A DNA stretch of 64,000 nt from Polytrichum commune (Eukaryota > Streptophyta > Polytrichopsida > Polytrichales > Polytrichaceae), in NCBI GenBank assembly GCA_950295325.1, contig OX485805.1, positions 43,734,758 through 43,798,757 on the forward strand, in the 5' to 3' direction. Made by a program: the position numbers and the translations under genes. The notes under the pieces are model-generated. The model made no database searches, was not told the DNA's origin, and saw nothing but the letters and a program-made list of their open reading frames with translations. Shown here in pieces: positions 22,992-34,346 of the stretch (positions are counted from its first letter, which is position 1; each line of letters begins with the position of its first letter).

Positions 22992-24989
22992 GTCAAGATG
23001 TACACAAAAGTGCAAACTTCGGGTTTGGTCATGAACCCAATTGGGTTCTGCGTGGAGGAGGGTGAGAAAATACTCATACACAGGGATATGGAGACAATGC
23101 CTGCACAAGAATTTCTAGGTGAGTTACAGTAGTGTTGTAGGAATTTCATCCTACCAGATTCAAATCTTTGCAGTGATTGATACAAGTGTTGCCCTTTTTG
23201 CAGTTGTATGTCGTGTATGTTGATGTTTTGAGGATAGAATTATGATTTTTGGCACAGGGGTTCTTGCAAAGGTTTCTCTAATTACAACCAAACAACACTC
23301 AAAAGCATTGCAGGACGAAAGAGGTAAAGAGGTTCTTAAACCATTACCACTTAATTTCCAAAATCATTGTCAGTAGGACAATCATTGTTCTTAAAATGCC
23401 AACCGTAGATTGTGCACATTTTAAGCAATATCATATGCATTGATTATGAGATACTTTGACACTTCATTCCCGAATGTTTAATGAAGCATGTGGTCATAGA
23501 CCTGAGGGATATGGAGACAATGCCTCGAAAAGTATATCTGGGCGAGTCACACTAGTGTCGTAGGAATCTGATCCTATCAGATTCAATCTTGCCGTGATAC
23601 TTATGTTTGATTCTTGCAGTTGTATCTAGTGTGTGTTGATGTTTTGAAGATAGAGATATGTTCTTTGGCAGAGGATAATGCAAAGGTCTCCCTAATTACA
23701 ACCAACCCACATTCGATAGCATTGCAAATCGCAAGTGGTAAATTGACTTTTTAACCATCACCACTTCATTTTGCAAAATCATTCAGTTTCAAAATCATTG
23801 TTCTTAGAGTGCCATCCTTGGATTAGCTGGACATTTCAAGCAATATTATATATGAGATAGTTTGACACTTCATCCCCAGATGTTTGATGAAGCATGTGGT
23901 TGTGCACAAAACAGGCTTGAATTTGTTATGCAACATGGGCGTCGTCCTTCACATTACAAATTTTGATAATATTCATGTGACAAGAAATGGAGATGTAATG
24001 TTTGGATTACATTTGGAGGAAGAAAACAGCTTGACGAAGTCTGAGTAAGGACTTTATTTCTCACTAGCTCTGAAGTCTTGATTTTTAGATAGGCTATGTG
24101 TGTCACCATCACGTTGTGCTTGAATAGTTAATTATTGGCCTAGTGAACCTGATTATCCTTGTGATCTACTGGTAGGATTCATGTGAAACTTTAAAGTCCA
24201 GGTATTTCATCCCCCATGATCTTGGTTATGCAGGAAACTCTCAAAGCAAATGGAAGATTTTGGTACCATACTGGGGCAACTTGTATGCGGGCCAAAATGG
24301 CAATCATCTTTGGGTACACCTATGCACTTGAAGAATATGGTAATGTTCTCCCTTTTAAATCATGAATTTTCTTGCAGTAGACTTGTGCACTACCATAACC
24401 AGTGGAGCTCATCACATGCTCCAAGCGTGTGACGATTGCGTCCAATGTCATAACACATCCACAACTTTTCTTATCTACCTATCTATGCACTGGATTGGGA
24501 CTATTTTTAATTCGTCTTTTATTGATTCAAAATTTGATTTCCACGAATACAACATATTATTCTCAAGAATCATGAGATGAATATTGTGGTTGTGATGTTC
24601 ATGGGTCGTGAATTAAGTAAGGTGGAGCATGCTAAACCATTACCTCACCCAAAACCGACACCCTAAAATCTTCCACAATAAGTACATCTTGATTTTGAGC
24701 CATGAATGGAATTGGCTTAGATATTTGTGTACATAACAAGCCATGAATATCAAGAGTTTTGCTTTTGAATGTCCCACTTTATAGATAAACATTAAAAACT
24801 AAAAACTAAGTCGAATGTTGCAGGCAGTTCATATTGAGCAGTTTGTGGATCCTGGGTTTCGCAAATTCAATAACTTGGCAATGTCACAACTTGCAATTCT
24901 AGCATCGCTGTGCCTGGAAGAGGGGCATGCAAGATTGAGTATGGTTGACGTCATTCAAAAGCTAGAAGAAGTGGCGGAATCATGGAGAG
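22992..24989 (+). CDS. Kinase A, downstream exons of the third kinase-like domain
   Basis: Exon-like blocks with GT-AG borders: 22992-23118 (reads PIGFCVEEGEKILI, a receptor-kinase hinge), 23258-23323 and 23672-23737 (a duplicated 66-bp exon, phase 1-1), 23880-24044 (MGVVLHITNFDNIHVTRNGD in place of the HRDxKxxN loop), 24234-24339 (ending MHLKNM) and 24824-24989 (LASLCLEEGHARLSMVDVIQ, subdomain XI). The 66-bp exons join in frame to the exon before. The join into 23880 is uncertain: the obvious acceptor gives an early stop, and an alternative upstream acceptor meets a TAG in this copy. The domain lacks catalytic residues. It is either a divergent pseudokinase or already decaying. Confidence 0.55.
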
Positions 24990-26885
24990 GTATGGAAGTT
25001 CAGGTTTGAGTTGTGTTTCTTACAGATAGACCTATTTCCTTGTCATGTTTCTCATCAATTTATTTTTGTGCGAATGTTTAGGAAAAGGTTGTCATTTTTA
25101 TGAACATCTACCACCTCAACGGTAGTTGAATTGGTTAGAATGTATAGCTTGGAATAGATGTCAAAGGTTGAGCCAACAACTTGAGTAGTTGGGATACATC
25201 TTCAGCAGGGATACAGGTGATATTATATTCAGATCTTCACCAAATCACGCTATTGGTACCCATTGTAATTCACCCACAAATTCGAAGGTCACCAGATCAA
25301 TTGGTGATCTTAGAAATTTTGGACACTGAGGGGCTTAGTGAACCTAGTTACACTTTATACTTGGGGCCGGATTGAGAGCCGGCTTGAACTCTCAAAATTT
25401 GGGCCAATAGGATTGCTCGATTTCATCAAATCGGCTTCAAGGGCTTCATACTTGGGGCTGGCCCAAACACTCACTCATCCCATGTGGCGTCCTAGGTGGC
25501 ACAATTTTGGCGCCAAACCATCGGGCCGTAGATAAGAGTTCGGGATGAGTTTTTCCTCGGCCCGAACTCCCATCTAGGGCCCAATTCGGCTCCTCCGTTG
25601 GATTGAGCTCATCTTATTCGTTAATCATTACGGGGTAAATTATTTTCCTCTCTTCTTCACTCCACTCTTCTAATAACACAATAATTAATATGAATATGAT
25701 TGCATTAGACTAATAAGGCAACAATTAGGGCGTTAATCACATACTTAAGATAAAAATGAAACATTCAAGCATTTAATCAAGCATATAGTATGACGTAAGC
25801 TATGGGTTAGTTTAATAATATATCAACTAGCTAAAATATGATAGCATTAGGCTAATAGCACAACACTTAAGGTGTTAATCACACACTTAAGATAAAAATG
25901 AAACAATTTAGCGTTTAATTAAGCACATGGTATGACTTAGGCTATGGGTTAGTCTAATAAGGCAACAATTAGTATAAGTATGTTAGCAATTAGGTAATAA
26001 CACAACAATTAAGATGTTAATCATACAATTAAGATAAAAATGAAACATTTTAAGTTGTCAATCAAGAATTTGGTGTGCATTAGGCAATGGATTAATCCAA
26101 TAACACAATAATTAGCACGAATATGGTAGCATTAGACTAATAACATAACAATTAGGGTGCTAATTACACACTCAAGATAAAAATGAAGCATTTAATCAAG
26201 CATATGGTACAACTTAGGCTATGGGTTAGTCTAATAAGACAACAATTAGTATAAATATGGTAGCATTAGACTAATAACACAACAATTAAGGTGTTAATCA
26301 TACACTTAAGACAAAAATGAAACATTTAAGCTGTTGATCAAGAATATGGTGTGCCTCCTAAACCACACTCATCAGTTAATTCATTGAACATGGTAGATAA
26401 ATTTATAGGAGCATTTTGACGCCGGAATAGATTCAAAGGCCCCAATTTAGTCTAGTGGGGGCCCAATTTAAATTCATTAATCACAACCCTATAGATGTCA
26501 TCCCCATAGTATTAAGTGTCGTGAAACTTAATTGTCGAGAACACTGAACATTGACCCTGGTAATTTCTATCAAACTTATTAACCCTCAAGACCATTGGGC
26601 CCTAGAATCGGGCCTCACCACTTTACATGTGACAAGGTTGGGCCCCAAAAAAGTTCATAAAGTGGGGCCGGATTGAGGCCTTCGTCGGGCCGGTGCCCTG
26701 GCCGGCCCCAGGCCGTGTATAAAGCCGTCCTAGTGAGACTTTCTAGGAGTATGTACCAATGATTCTACGGTTCTGATTTGAAAAATAAGTCTTTGAGATG
26801 GTATATTATTATACAATCCTCACTAATTTGGAACTGAAGTTGGTGGGAATTCTGATGTTAAGATAATATGTAACAGATTATGCAG
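24990..26885. repeat. AT-rich tandem array and GC-rich flanks in a kinase A intron/3' region
   Basis: From about 25690 to 26370 a degenerate unit of about 140 bp repeats four to five times. The phrase GCATTAGACTAATAACAC with its variants returns near 25706, 25849, 25984, 26126 and 26262. It is framed by GGGGCCGG-rich stretches at about 25370-25600 and 26580-26735, which resemble each other as inverted ends (CTTTATAC...GGGGCCGG). The same block is in unit 2 (61150-62570), so it predates the duplication. No gene is visible. Confidence 0.7.
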
Positions 26886-27386
26886 GTACTTTGGGATTGA
26901 TAAGTTCATATGAGACTATTGCCCAGGAGTTTAGTGTCCACAAGGATGATGCCATTAATGAAACCTTGGGACTGGAGCGTCTACCCGGCGAGGGTGAATC
27001 AGGTTGGATGCGGTTGGAGGCGAAGCGGGCAAGGTCCGGTTTCATGCAGGCAAGTGAAGGCATCATGTTTTATGGCCTGGTGAATGTGTTTCGCCTTTGC
27101 AGTTTCCTGTCAAGGACAGAATTTGTTGTCCAGTTGTTGTAGGGATACTACAGACTATAGGTTCTTGTGGCTCATGGGGGGAGACCGGGAAAATGTACAG
27201 GTTCTTGCAATGAGACAGCTGGATCGAAATGGGTTCCAAGGTTGTCACGAACCTCTTGTAGAAGTCTTGCTGCGAAGTCTGTCGTATGATCATGATGTTG
27301 TGAATTTAGTTGGATATGGTGCCAATGACAACCGACTTTTCTTGTTGTACAATGTGCCCCGTCCGTTGAAAAATAAGTATCTTTGA
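26886..27386 (+). pseudogene. PBS1-like receptor-like cytoplasmic kinase N-lobe fragment, copy A
   Basis: After a TGCAG acceptor at 26885 comes a block beginning TLGLISSYETIAQEF. A second block at about 27104-27386 reads MRQLDRNGFQGCHEPLVEVL and LVGYGANDNRLFLLYN. This matches the PBS1/PBL N-lobe (usual form AVKQLDRNG ... EFLVEVLMLS ... NLVNLIGYCAD). The ATP-binding lysine position is arginine (MRQL). Nothing of the C-lobe follows. An in-frame stop arises from a 27-bp insertion relative to copy B. It may be the decayed fourth kinase module of kinase A or a separate remnant. Confidence 0.65.
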
Positions 27387-27731
27387 AAATTTTAGCATTA
27401 TATTATCAGAATAAAGTCTATAGTTGGTTTTGAATAATTCAAATATGGATACCATAGTTTATGGTTCTCATTCATTGTCATAAAACAAGAAAATAATTCA
27501 AAATGTAGTCTACGAGTAGTCTATGAGACATATATGAGAAATTCGAGCTTAACTTGGTCAATATCCTTACTTCTTTATTTTCAATCAGTTATTCATTGAA
27601 GTACTATGGTTATTCTTTGTAGTATTACTCAACTTAGATTTCTTTTCTTTCAGAGTACGGTACACTTGATTTCCTAGAGTTTTGATTTTGAATTGATGAT
27701 TTGGGAAAATCAACCTGCACATTTATAACTA
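27387..27731. other. Unassigned AT-rich stretch
   Basis: I see no gene or repeat here. Homology between the two kinase segments ends at about 27386. Confidence 0.4.
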
Positions 27732-28084
27732 CACCAAATTTGATATTTAGTGTCATGTGGCATTTTATGTCACTATGGTGAGTTTATGGATGACACTTCT
27801 TATGAATAAGTGAACAAATATTATCATGGATGATGGATGAGTTCATCCATTGGCCAAAACTCTATCTTCTCTTGCCAGCAACTTGCGATGAAATATTGTC
27901 ATGGGTGATTGAAATTTGGATGAATGATCACTTGGTAAGTGACATTAATTGCAACACTGTAAATCTATACTCCCCAAAATCTTTTACAAGGAATGACAAA
28001 TAATGTTGGGTTAACATACCTTGGTCTACAATTAGTATTGAGCAAAGAAAGTAGAATTGGTGATAGAGAATATCATATTTAGTG
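27732..28084. mobile_element. TA-flanked MITE (CACTAAATA family), member 1
   Basis: About 353 bp. Ends read CACCAAATTTGATATTTAGTG and ...ATATCATATTTAGTG, flanked by TA on both sides. The interior matches member 2 (43632-44004) over its length. TA duplications point to the Tc1/mariner type. A second 5' end of the same family starts directly after it (28091-28127). Confidence 0.7.
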
Positions 28085-28128
28085 TAGCTACTACACTAAA
28101 TATGATATTTATTGTCACCAATTCTAAT

Positions 28129-28192
28129 GGTCTGGTGCATGACGCTGGATATTATAAGGCAAACAGGGATATTTGTAAAGGCATGGTTCAAT
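28129..28192 (+). pseudogene. Fragment of the kinase second domain
   Basis: These 64 bases match 21776-21840 of kinase A. They translate as LVHDAGYYKANRD then KGMV, against LVHDTGYVTATNGDNLKGMV in A. They sit between a MITE end and fragment X, and suggest a further lost kinase copy between the two units. Confidence 0.6.
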
Positions 28193-28196
28193 CAAA

Positions 28197-28415
28197 GTGC
28201 TTTCGTTGAATTGCTTTGCACAATGGCGTCGATTTATTGTCGAAAAAGAAATCAATTATCATTGTATAGGTCCAGCTGTCGACACAATATTGGCACATAG
28301 AGAAAACAATCCTGGACATTTTGGGAGAGTCTTACGAATGGGGCCAAGACAAGTGGCACCATTCGTAAAAGATAAATCGGGCGAATTCAGTAGTGCAACT
28401 ATAGATGAGGTGTAA
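28197..28415 (+). pseudogene. Unidentified coding fragment X, copy 2
   Basis: A 72-codon frame ending in TAA, longer than copy 1 at the left window edge because its upstream part is present (FAQWRRFIVEKEINYHC). Few replacements separate the copies. The family is not recognised. It is followed in both units by about 55 matching non-coding bases and then different insertions. Confidence 0.45.
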
Positions 28416-28466
28416 AAAATTAATCATGTTAATTTACATCTATGAAAGTACCCCACTGAAACTTAA

Positions 28467-28539
28467 GGGCATTTTTGCCCCATTTTTATGCCCCATTTTT
28501 GGCGTTGCATGCCCCATGCCCGGTCTGGTGGGGATGCCC
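28467..28539. mobile_element. Small Tourist/Harbinger-like MITE
   Basis: 73 bp, starting GGGCATTTTTGCCCC and ending GGGGATGCCC, flanked by TAA on both sides (28464-28466, 28540-28542). TAA duplications and GGGCA-type ends fit the PIF/Harbinger group. In unit 1 a related end lies at the same TAA, in the opposite orientation. Confidence 0.6.
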
Positions 28540-28542
28540 TAA

Positions 28543-29920
28543 GTAACTGATCCCTACCAATCCAGGGAACAATGTGTCAAAACGGACATGCCAATTTCTT
28601 TGGGATTTGATATCCTAGATACTTTTGTAAAATGTCATGGTGGAGGCCTTCCTAAACAGAATGTCAACCAAGAGTTGCATCATGTCCATATGTACATCCT
28701 TGGGTTTTGCTCCAAAGAAGGAGAAATTGACGTCGATTAACAACATTGGGTTCAATTTTTGGAACAAAAGTGAAGATTCCATCTATAATTTGGAGCAATG
28801 CAACAAATCGTTCTTGTTTTCAAAGGGCTATTTTGCATGGATGTTTATGAGAACGACTTTTATTGTTTCCTTCTAGCCATGTCCTATATTCAAGATTGAG
28901 TGCCTATAGAGAATCAAAATGAGAATGTTGTCAGGACCTTCAATATATCAAAATTGTAGCCATCTGAAAATTTAAATGTATTGTCAAGATTGTGTATAGG
29001 ATGTGTAAAATATTGGATTAAGTTTGTGAGTGTTTGGCTCACCCTATTAAACTCAGAGTCATACTCCAAATAAAATGGGGTTGGTCAAAATTTCCTCAAA
29101 TAAATAAAAAGATGAGACTTGTTGATGGTCCAATACCTCAACTTGAACGGTGATGAAGCATTACATCAATGAAGATGACATGATCATCACACATTAAACA
29201 CGTATGTCGTTAACTTGGCATACCCTCACCTCACTACTTGCAAGAGTAGCAAGGCCCATACCACCCATTCCGCAACATGCTACTCCTCACAATTGAAGGG
29301 GTGCGGTGTCCATGTGTGATTTGCAATGAATTCAATCACATTGGCTATTTTTCTATTCAAAAGAACTGAGTGTAATTCTTATAGATTATGTCTCTCCCCG
29401 ATATTGTACAAGCTAGAAGGAAGTGATGGAAAGATGGAAAATGCCTTTATTTCCTCGTGCATCTGATATAAAACATGCCGCTCCATCCAAAATGCGTACA
29501 TGTAGCCCATGGTCCTTGTTGTCTTGCCATCTCCTTTACATCAAAATCAAAGTTTTCATACATCATTACACAAAGCATCGTAAAAGCATTTTTTGAAATT
29601 CATAGTGATAAAAAACACTTTAGGTATCACTAAATCATTATTACTCCCCATCATTAAATACTAATGCAAGCCGAAGTAGAAACAAAAATGCATGCTATCC
29701 TTTATAACTCCACTGATTTTGTTGTCTCCTATAGTCACTTCCACCTATGCTTAATCATAGCCATCATGGTAGTGATGACTACGAAGCCCTCTAGTTCATC
29801 CTCATGTAACTTACCTTTACCAAAATTGAAAAAACGGCACCTGAATTCAGGAATCCCGCAATTTGTATATGTTGTGGTATGATGTCTCTTTTCCAATTGG
29901 TTCACCATCAATAAGAGGTT
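28543..29920. other. Unit 2-specific stretch before piggyBac relic 2
   Basis: About 1.4 kb absent from unit 1. No domain was recognised in any frame. A minus-strand frame at 29735-30016 crosses into the piggyBac region but has no family motif. This is probably an old insertion. Confidence 0.4.
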
Positions 29921-31139
29921 TTGGACATTTGCATGTGGGACAAGAGCAAAGCATGACCTAAATGTCATAGATTTGTCACCTCCTAAAGAAACTTTACATT
30001 TATTGGCATTATGCACATCAAGTTGAGAGAGAAACTTGTGATAAAATCCATAGCGATACTCATGATGGACTTGAGAAATCCAAGGTTATCAATTTTGATA
30101 CTTGAAAGGGGATGTGTTTGAATTACTATGTTCTTCATTACAAAAAGTTGAATGAGTAGGACATACACACGTTGTTTTGTTTATTTTGGGCACAAATTGA
30201 TAACATGCAGATGTTGATATCAATAGTTTGTACATTTGTAGCTAGAATTCTACATCTTAGTGAACACTTTTATAATCAATAACACCACCACTTCCCAATT
30301 GTGGTGGAGAATTTGCCCACATAAACTGGAGGATAAAAACATAATGATATGTTGAGAGGCTCATTGCACATGTGTTTACACTACATGAAAAGGTATGCAA
30401 CCATACAAAACGCAATTTCAAAATACATGGATGTTCCATATGTCGGCACCCTCGACTTAATCTAATACTACTTGTAGAATTTCTAACCAATACGGTCGCG
30501 ATTTGTTCGAATCATGTTTGAAGGCCAACACCTAATGTTGATCATATGTTACTATACATCAATGTAGGGATATATAATTTTTTTTTCATGACACTCTAGG
30601 AAAGTTACCAAATGGTTATGATGACGAAGATTTAGCCAATGTGGAGTCGTTTGAAAGAGAGGGGTTATCACCCTTTATATTTATATATTGATAGACATAA
30701 TCTCTTTGTGGACTAGGTATGCCCCCAACCAATATTTCATCCACTCGAACGTTATCAAATTTTTTAGAGTCTTGAAATTCATAAACTTGCTCTTCTTCAT
30801 TTTGAGAGGAATCACTTGAACTTCCTCTTTGTAGAAAAATCTTACTAGGGCCCACTTTGGCCAACATTACATCTTTAACAAGAGGATAAATTCTTGCAAA
30901 TAATTCATCTTTCTACCTACAATACCTACTAAATAACATCTCATGTGCAATTATCTTCGAATTGCTTTACATATTACATCTCGTATATATGATATTGTGC
31001 ATAATTTCTTTTATTTCATGTATAAATAGACATATATTAGAAATTTGCTAGTGAGAGGAATTGACCCTCTTCAACCCCCCTACAAGCACTAGTTCTTACC
31101 TAACCCCCCCCTTATGTAGTAAACATTTAAATATAATTT
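29921..31139 (-). repeat. Outer non-coding part of piggyBac relic, copy 2
   Basis: It follows unit 1 from about 541. It contains the second copy of the Ser-rich ORF (30616-30867) and the empty site of the CACTA MITE near 30966-30980. It lacks about 80 bp present at 1010-1170 of unit 1. Confidence 0.7.
30616..30867 (-). pseudogene. Short serine-rich ORF attached to piggyBac relic, copy 2
   Basis: 83 codons, the same length and ends as 1410-1661, with a handful of replacements. The shared open frame suggests that it was once translated. It lies downstream of the transposase. No known domain. Confidence 0.35.
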
Positions 31140-32080
31140 GTGGCTATTTTGCATGCCATGTCACAAAACATTGACCTAGGCAAAGTACTTGGTAGTCACA
31201 TGTAGGGCAATAATATTGTTGTTTTTTTTACCGCAGGTTCCACATTTTCTTCTTTTCCCTTCTTTATGCCCGCTCCACATCATGCTATGATGAAGCATGT
31301 GTGCATTCCAACTCCACTCTCCGTCGTGCATGTAGCTGCAAGCCGTTTAGCAAACAATGTTAGTTTCGTTGTTATTGCATAATTGAATTCCCTATGGGAT
31401 AAATCTTTTTTTTTCACCCTCCTCTTGCATATTACTTCTATACATGACCCATGAGCTTACCAATGATGTGTCAAGATTGTGCATAAATAAACGACGCCAC
31501 CACTTGTGGTCTTTGTTTTGAACCGTGTGGTAGCCTTGAAGTTGATCCGCGACATCCACACCTCTCATGTAAGCTTGGTAATGAACTAGAATTGGGATGG
31601 ACTTCTCCGCAGTCTTATGCCACCTTTTCACAAACACAACATCATTCATGTCAATAGGTGAGAATGCGATGCTCAACAAACTAACATACTTATTGTCATA
31701 CCAAATTATTGCTGCTAGTAAATTAGATGCGTGCATTCTCCAATGTTTGTCTCCCCTCTCCGGACCCTCTTTAGCCAAAGTCAATGCTTGTGGCCATCCC
31801 TTTCTATTGGTCTTGGTAGTACCCGTTGCACCTATCCCTTTCAACATCAATTCCCAAATCAATTTAGGTGAGGTAAAAAATTGTCACATGTTACAATATG
31901 GCCTTTATTTTCCAACCCTTCTAGAAGACGCATTACTACTTTGTAGCCAACCAATGCTTCATCCTTTGCATTCAACGACTCTTCTTTTTCACAGAAAACC
32001 TCTAACTTTTGTACAAACTTGGATTTGGCATTGGCCAATGCCCAACACTTGAGCCCATACCGGCAAGGTTTATTTTTCAA
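31140..32080 (-). pseudogene. piggyBac-like transposase relic, copy 2 (longer)
   Basis: In transcription order: 32080-31859 reads KPCRYGLKCWALANAKSKFV and ends at the conserved CDNF, equivalent to the PGBD KWGIKVWVLAD...MDNF segment. After a frame break near 31870 the frame 31862-31392 reads LMLKGIGATGTTKTNRKGWP, RGVDVADQLQGYHT and KWWRRLFMHNLDTSL. The Cys-rich tail follows near 31250-31150, with one more A in a homopolymer than copy 1. The N-terminal domain is missing upstream of 32080. Frameshifts make it inactive. The family fit is clear because motif order, spacing and the Cys-rich tail all agree. Confidence 0.82.
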
Positions 32081-32105
32081 GTATTGTCTTATCAGAGTTA
32101 TCGAA

Positions 32106-32270
32106 AATTGCGCTTAGGAGGCATGCAAGTCCATAGCAGTGCCTCACAAGAGTACTCTATGCACTTCAGAAACGATTGAGAGGTTTGATAAGAATCTCGC
32201 AACTAGAGTATTATCTCAACTGGGGTGCCTGGTTATAATGCTTCAATATGTCTAGACCGGTGTTGGTTTG
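32106..32270 (+). repeat. Partial copy of the kinase A intron insert
   Basis: Matches 22440-22605. It lies directly at the truncated N-terminal end of piggyBac relic 2. Confidence 0.65.
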
Positions 32271-33745
32271 AGCACACTCAACCCAGTAGTGAGCCTGTAG
32301 TGAGCTTCATTGGGCAAGACTGAACTAATGTTTTTGAGGTCGCAACATGAATGACAAGAGGCCAGGTGGTGGATTTGCCCTTTGGTAGATGTGATTGGTA
32401 CCGCCATGTCCATTGTCGTTTTGACTGCAAAGAACGTGACACTCAGTTAAATTCATTTTGGTGATAAAGATTATGTATTTGGCACCGATGGTATCCGTGG
32501 GTGGCAATTGTCACCACTTCGACAGCCACTAGGTAGACACTAAGTAGCCACTAGATTGTTGATTGTGTTATATGGGTATACATATTGAGTGGCAAGATGA
32601 CCATTGGGGTTATATGTTTTTAGCACAGTCATTGTGGGACAATAGCAATCACCAAAGAGGGTAGAAGTTACCATAGAGTGCAAATTATACCACTTGGCCC
32701 ATTTAATTAATGATTTATATTTTGTAGATTTAGTGGAGCCATTTATCACATTAAATTGAAAAGCTCAAATTCAATACATGAGTTCATTTTCTAGCATGCC
32801 GTTAGTACGTAAGCATTTGTTTTTCTCTATAAACTTCTCATATATAGGGGATTCAATTTCATTGTGACCCACACACGTCATTTTGATTTCCGATGAAGAC
32901 TCCATTCCCTAAAATATTTTGTATGCATCACCCACAATGAAGACACTCACCCTCACGTTGCTCAATCTTGCTAAAACATCAAACACCACCGTGATACTGA
33001 CCTCTCGACGTGGCCATCAAGACTACAACCGATATTGCACACAAACTCACTATTGGTGACCGTTTTCATTGCAATTTAAGCAACCCTATGTGGTTCATTT
33101 GGATACGATTTTCTCTAGTACGTGCAATCCCTTTGGCAATGGCTCATGCCATGTAAAAGATTGCACCATTGGCCCGGATGATACTTAGGAGATAGTCTCA
33201 TTGTGTGGTGGATGGGGATGATCCGAATTGAGGTGGGTGGCGGGGATTGAAACTTGGATGGTTGAGCAAGTTCTTTTGGGAATTGTCGTCCACTAGGGAG
33301 GTAGTTTTACAGTCTAGAAGCTTTTAAAAAACTTTTGTGCTATTACTGGCTTATGCACACTGAGGCTCATTTACTGTGCTAAATGTCGAGGATTATCGAA
33401 GAAGATGCAAGTCCAAAGAGAATGTGCATAAAGTTTGCTAATTCAAGTCAACTAAACCAAAGAGATCTGCATAATTTACAGTAGCCACGCCATTGTTATT
33501 GGTCCTCCGTTTGTTGGTGCCCTTCATACAAGACTTGCGTTATCTTTGGTAGTTGCTCAAATTCATCTCCAAAGAAGGTTACAACTCGATCTTCTGATTC
33601 ACACAAATATTGCACGGTGAATTTTTCCTCAACATTAATTGAAATATAGGAGGTGTGAGCACCCTGGACATGACCCTTTTTGGTCTTGCACATTTGACAA
33701 TTCGTTGGTCTATGCTAAGGATTTCACATGACCGCCCTTGCAAAC
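32271..33745. other. Unassigned stretch between piggyBac relic 2 and PEPCK exons
   Basis: No recognisable gene. Two overlapping minus-strand frames at 33496-33776 contain CxxCKTKKGHVQGAH-like sequence but no family I can name. This interval should correspond to the PEPCK exon 1-3 region of unit 1, which is missing here. Confidence 0.4.
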
Positions 33746-34346
33746 GATCTGTTTTGTGAATTGATTTCCCTTGCATACAGAAAAACGCATCAGTGAAATG
33801 ATGTAAGAGGTTGAGCAGCTAATCTTTTGAAGTAACACTGCATTTCTCCAGGGGTTCTCCAAATATTGAGATGGACGAGGAGACATTTCTGGTCAACCGA
33901 GAGAGAGCTGTCGATTACTTGAACTCTTTGGAGAAGGTAATTATCTTTATAAGCATCTATATAATGATTTCTGCTCATATACTCTATCGGAAGCGTCAAT
34001 ACTGTATATGTTGTGTTCATCAATTTAATGACGACGTTTGCTGATCTCTGTGCCTTCCACTTTTGATTACAGGTCTTCGTGAACGATCAGTTCCTGAACT
34101 GGGATCCGGAGAATCGCATCAAAGTGAGGATTATATCCGCTCGGGCTTACCACTCACTCTTCATGCATAACATGTAAGTACCGATTCTCTGGAAACCGTC
34201 AACCCTTATCTCCCTTCTACAGTACGCCCAGTATGCACACTGAACGCTGGACTCTGCTTTGGCTTTAGCGAAATTTTTGATTTTATGGTTACTCTCGCTC
34301 ACTGTTCACGTGCACAAAGTGCAAGGCCTCTGGCACAACAAACTCT
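33746..34346 (+). pseudogene. PCK: PEPCK fragment: exons 4 and 5 only
   Basis: Matches 3963-4560 of unit 1 with the same splice borders: exon 4 at 33852-33936 (85 bp in both) and exon 5 at 34073-34173 (101 bp, identical by eye). Exon 4 keeps ETFLVNRE, closer to the plant consensus than ETVLVNRE in unit 1. Both ends are abrupt, and no other PEPCK exon exists in unit 2. It is a deletion remnant and cannot encode an enzyme. Confidence 0.9.

Noticed and set aside
25690-26370. Possible CRISPR-like array because of regularly spaced repeats
   Set aside because: The units are about 140 bp, degenerate throughout with no unique spacers, and the genome is eukaryotic; it is a satellite.
30616-30867. Serine-rich ORF as the N-terminal domain of the piggyBac transposase
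   Set aside because: It lies downstream of the Cys-rich C-terminus on the same strand, so it cannot be the N-terminus without rearrangement.
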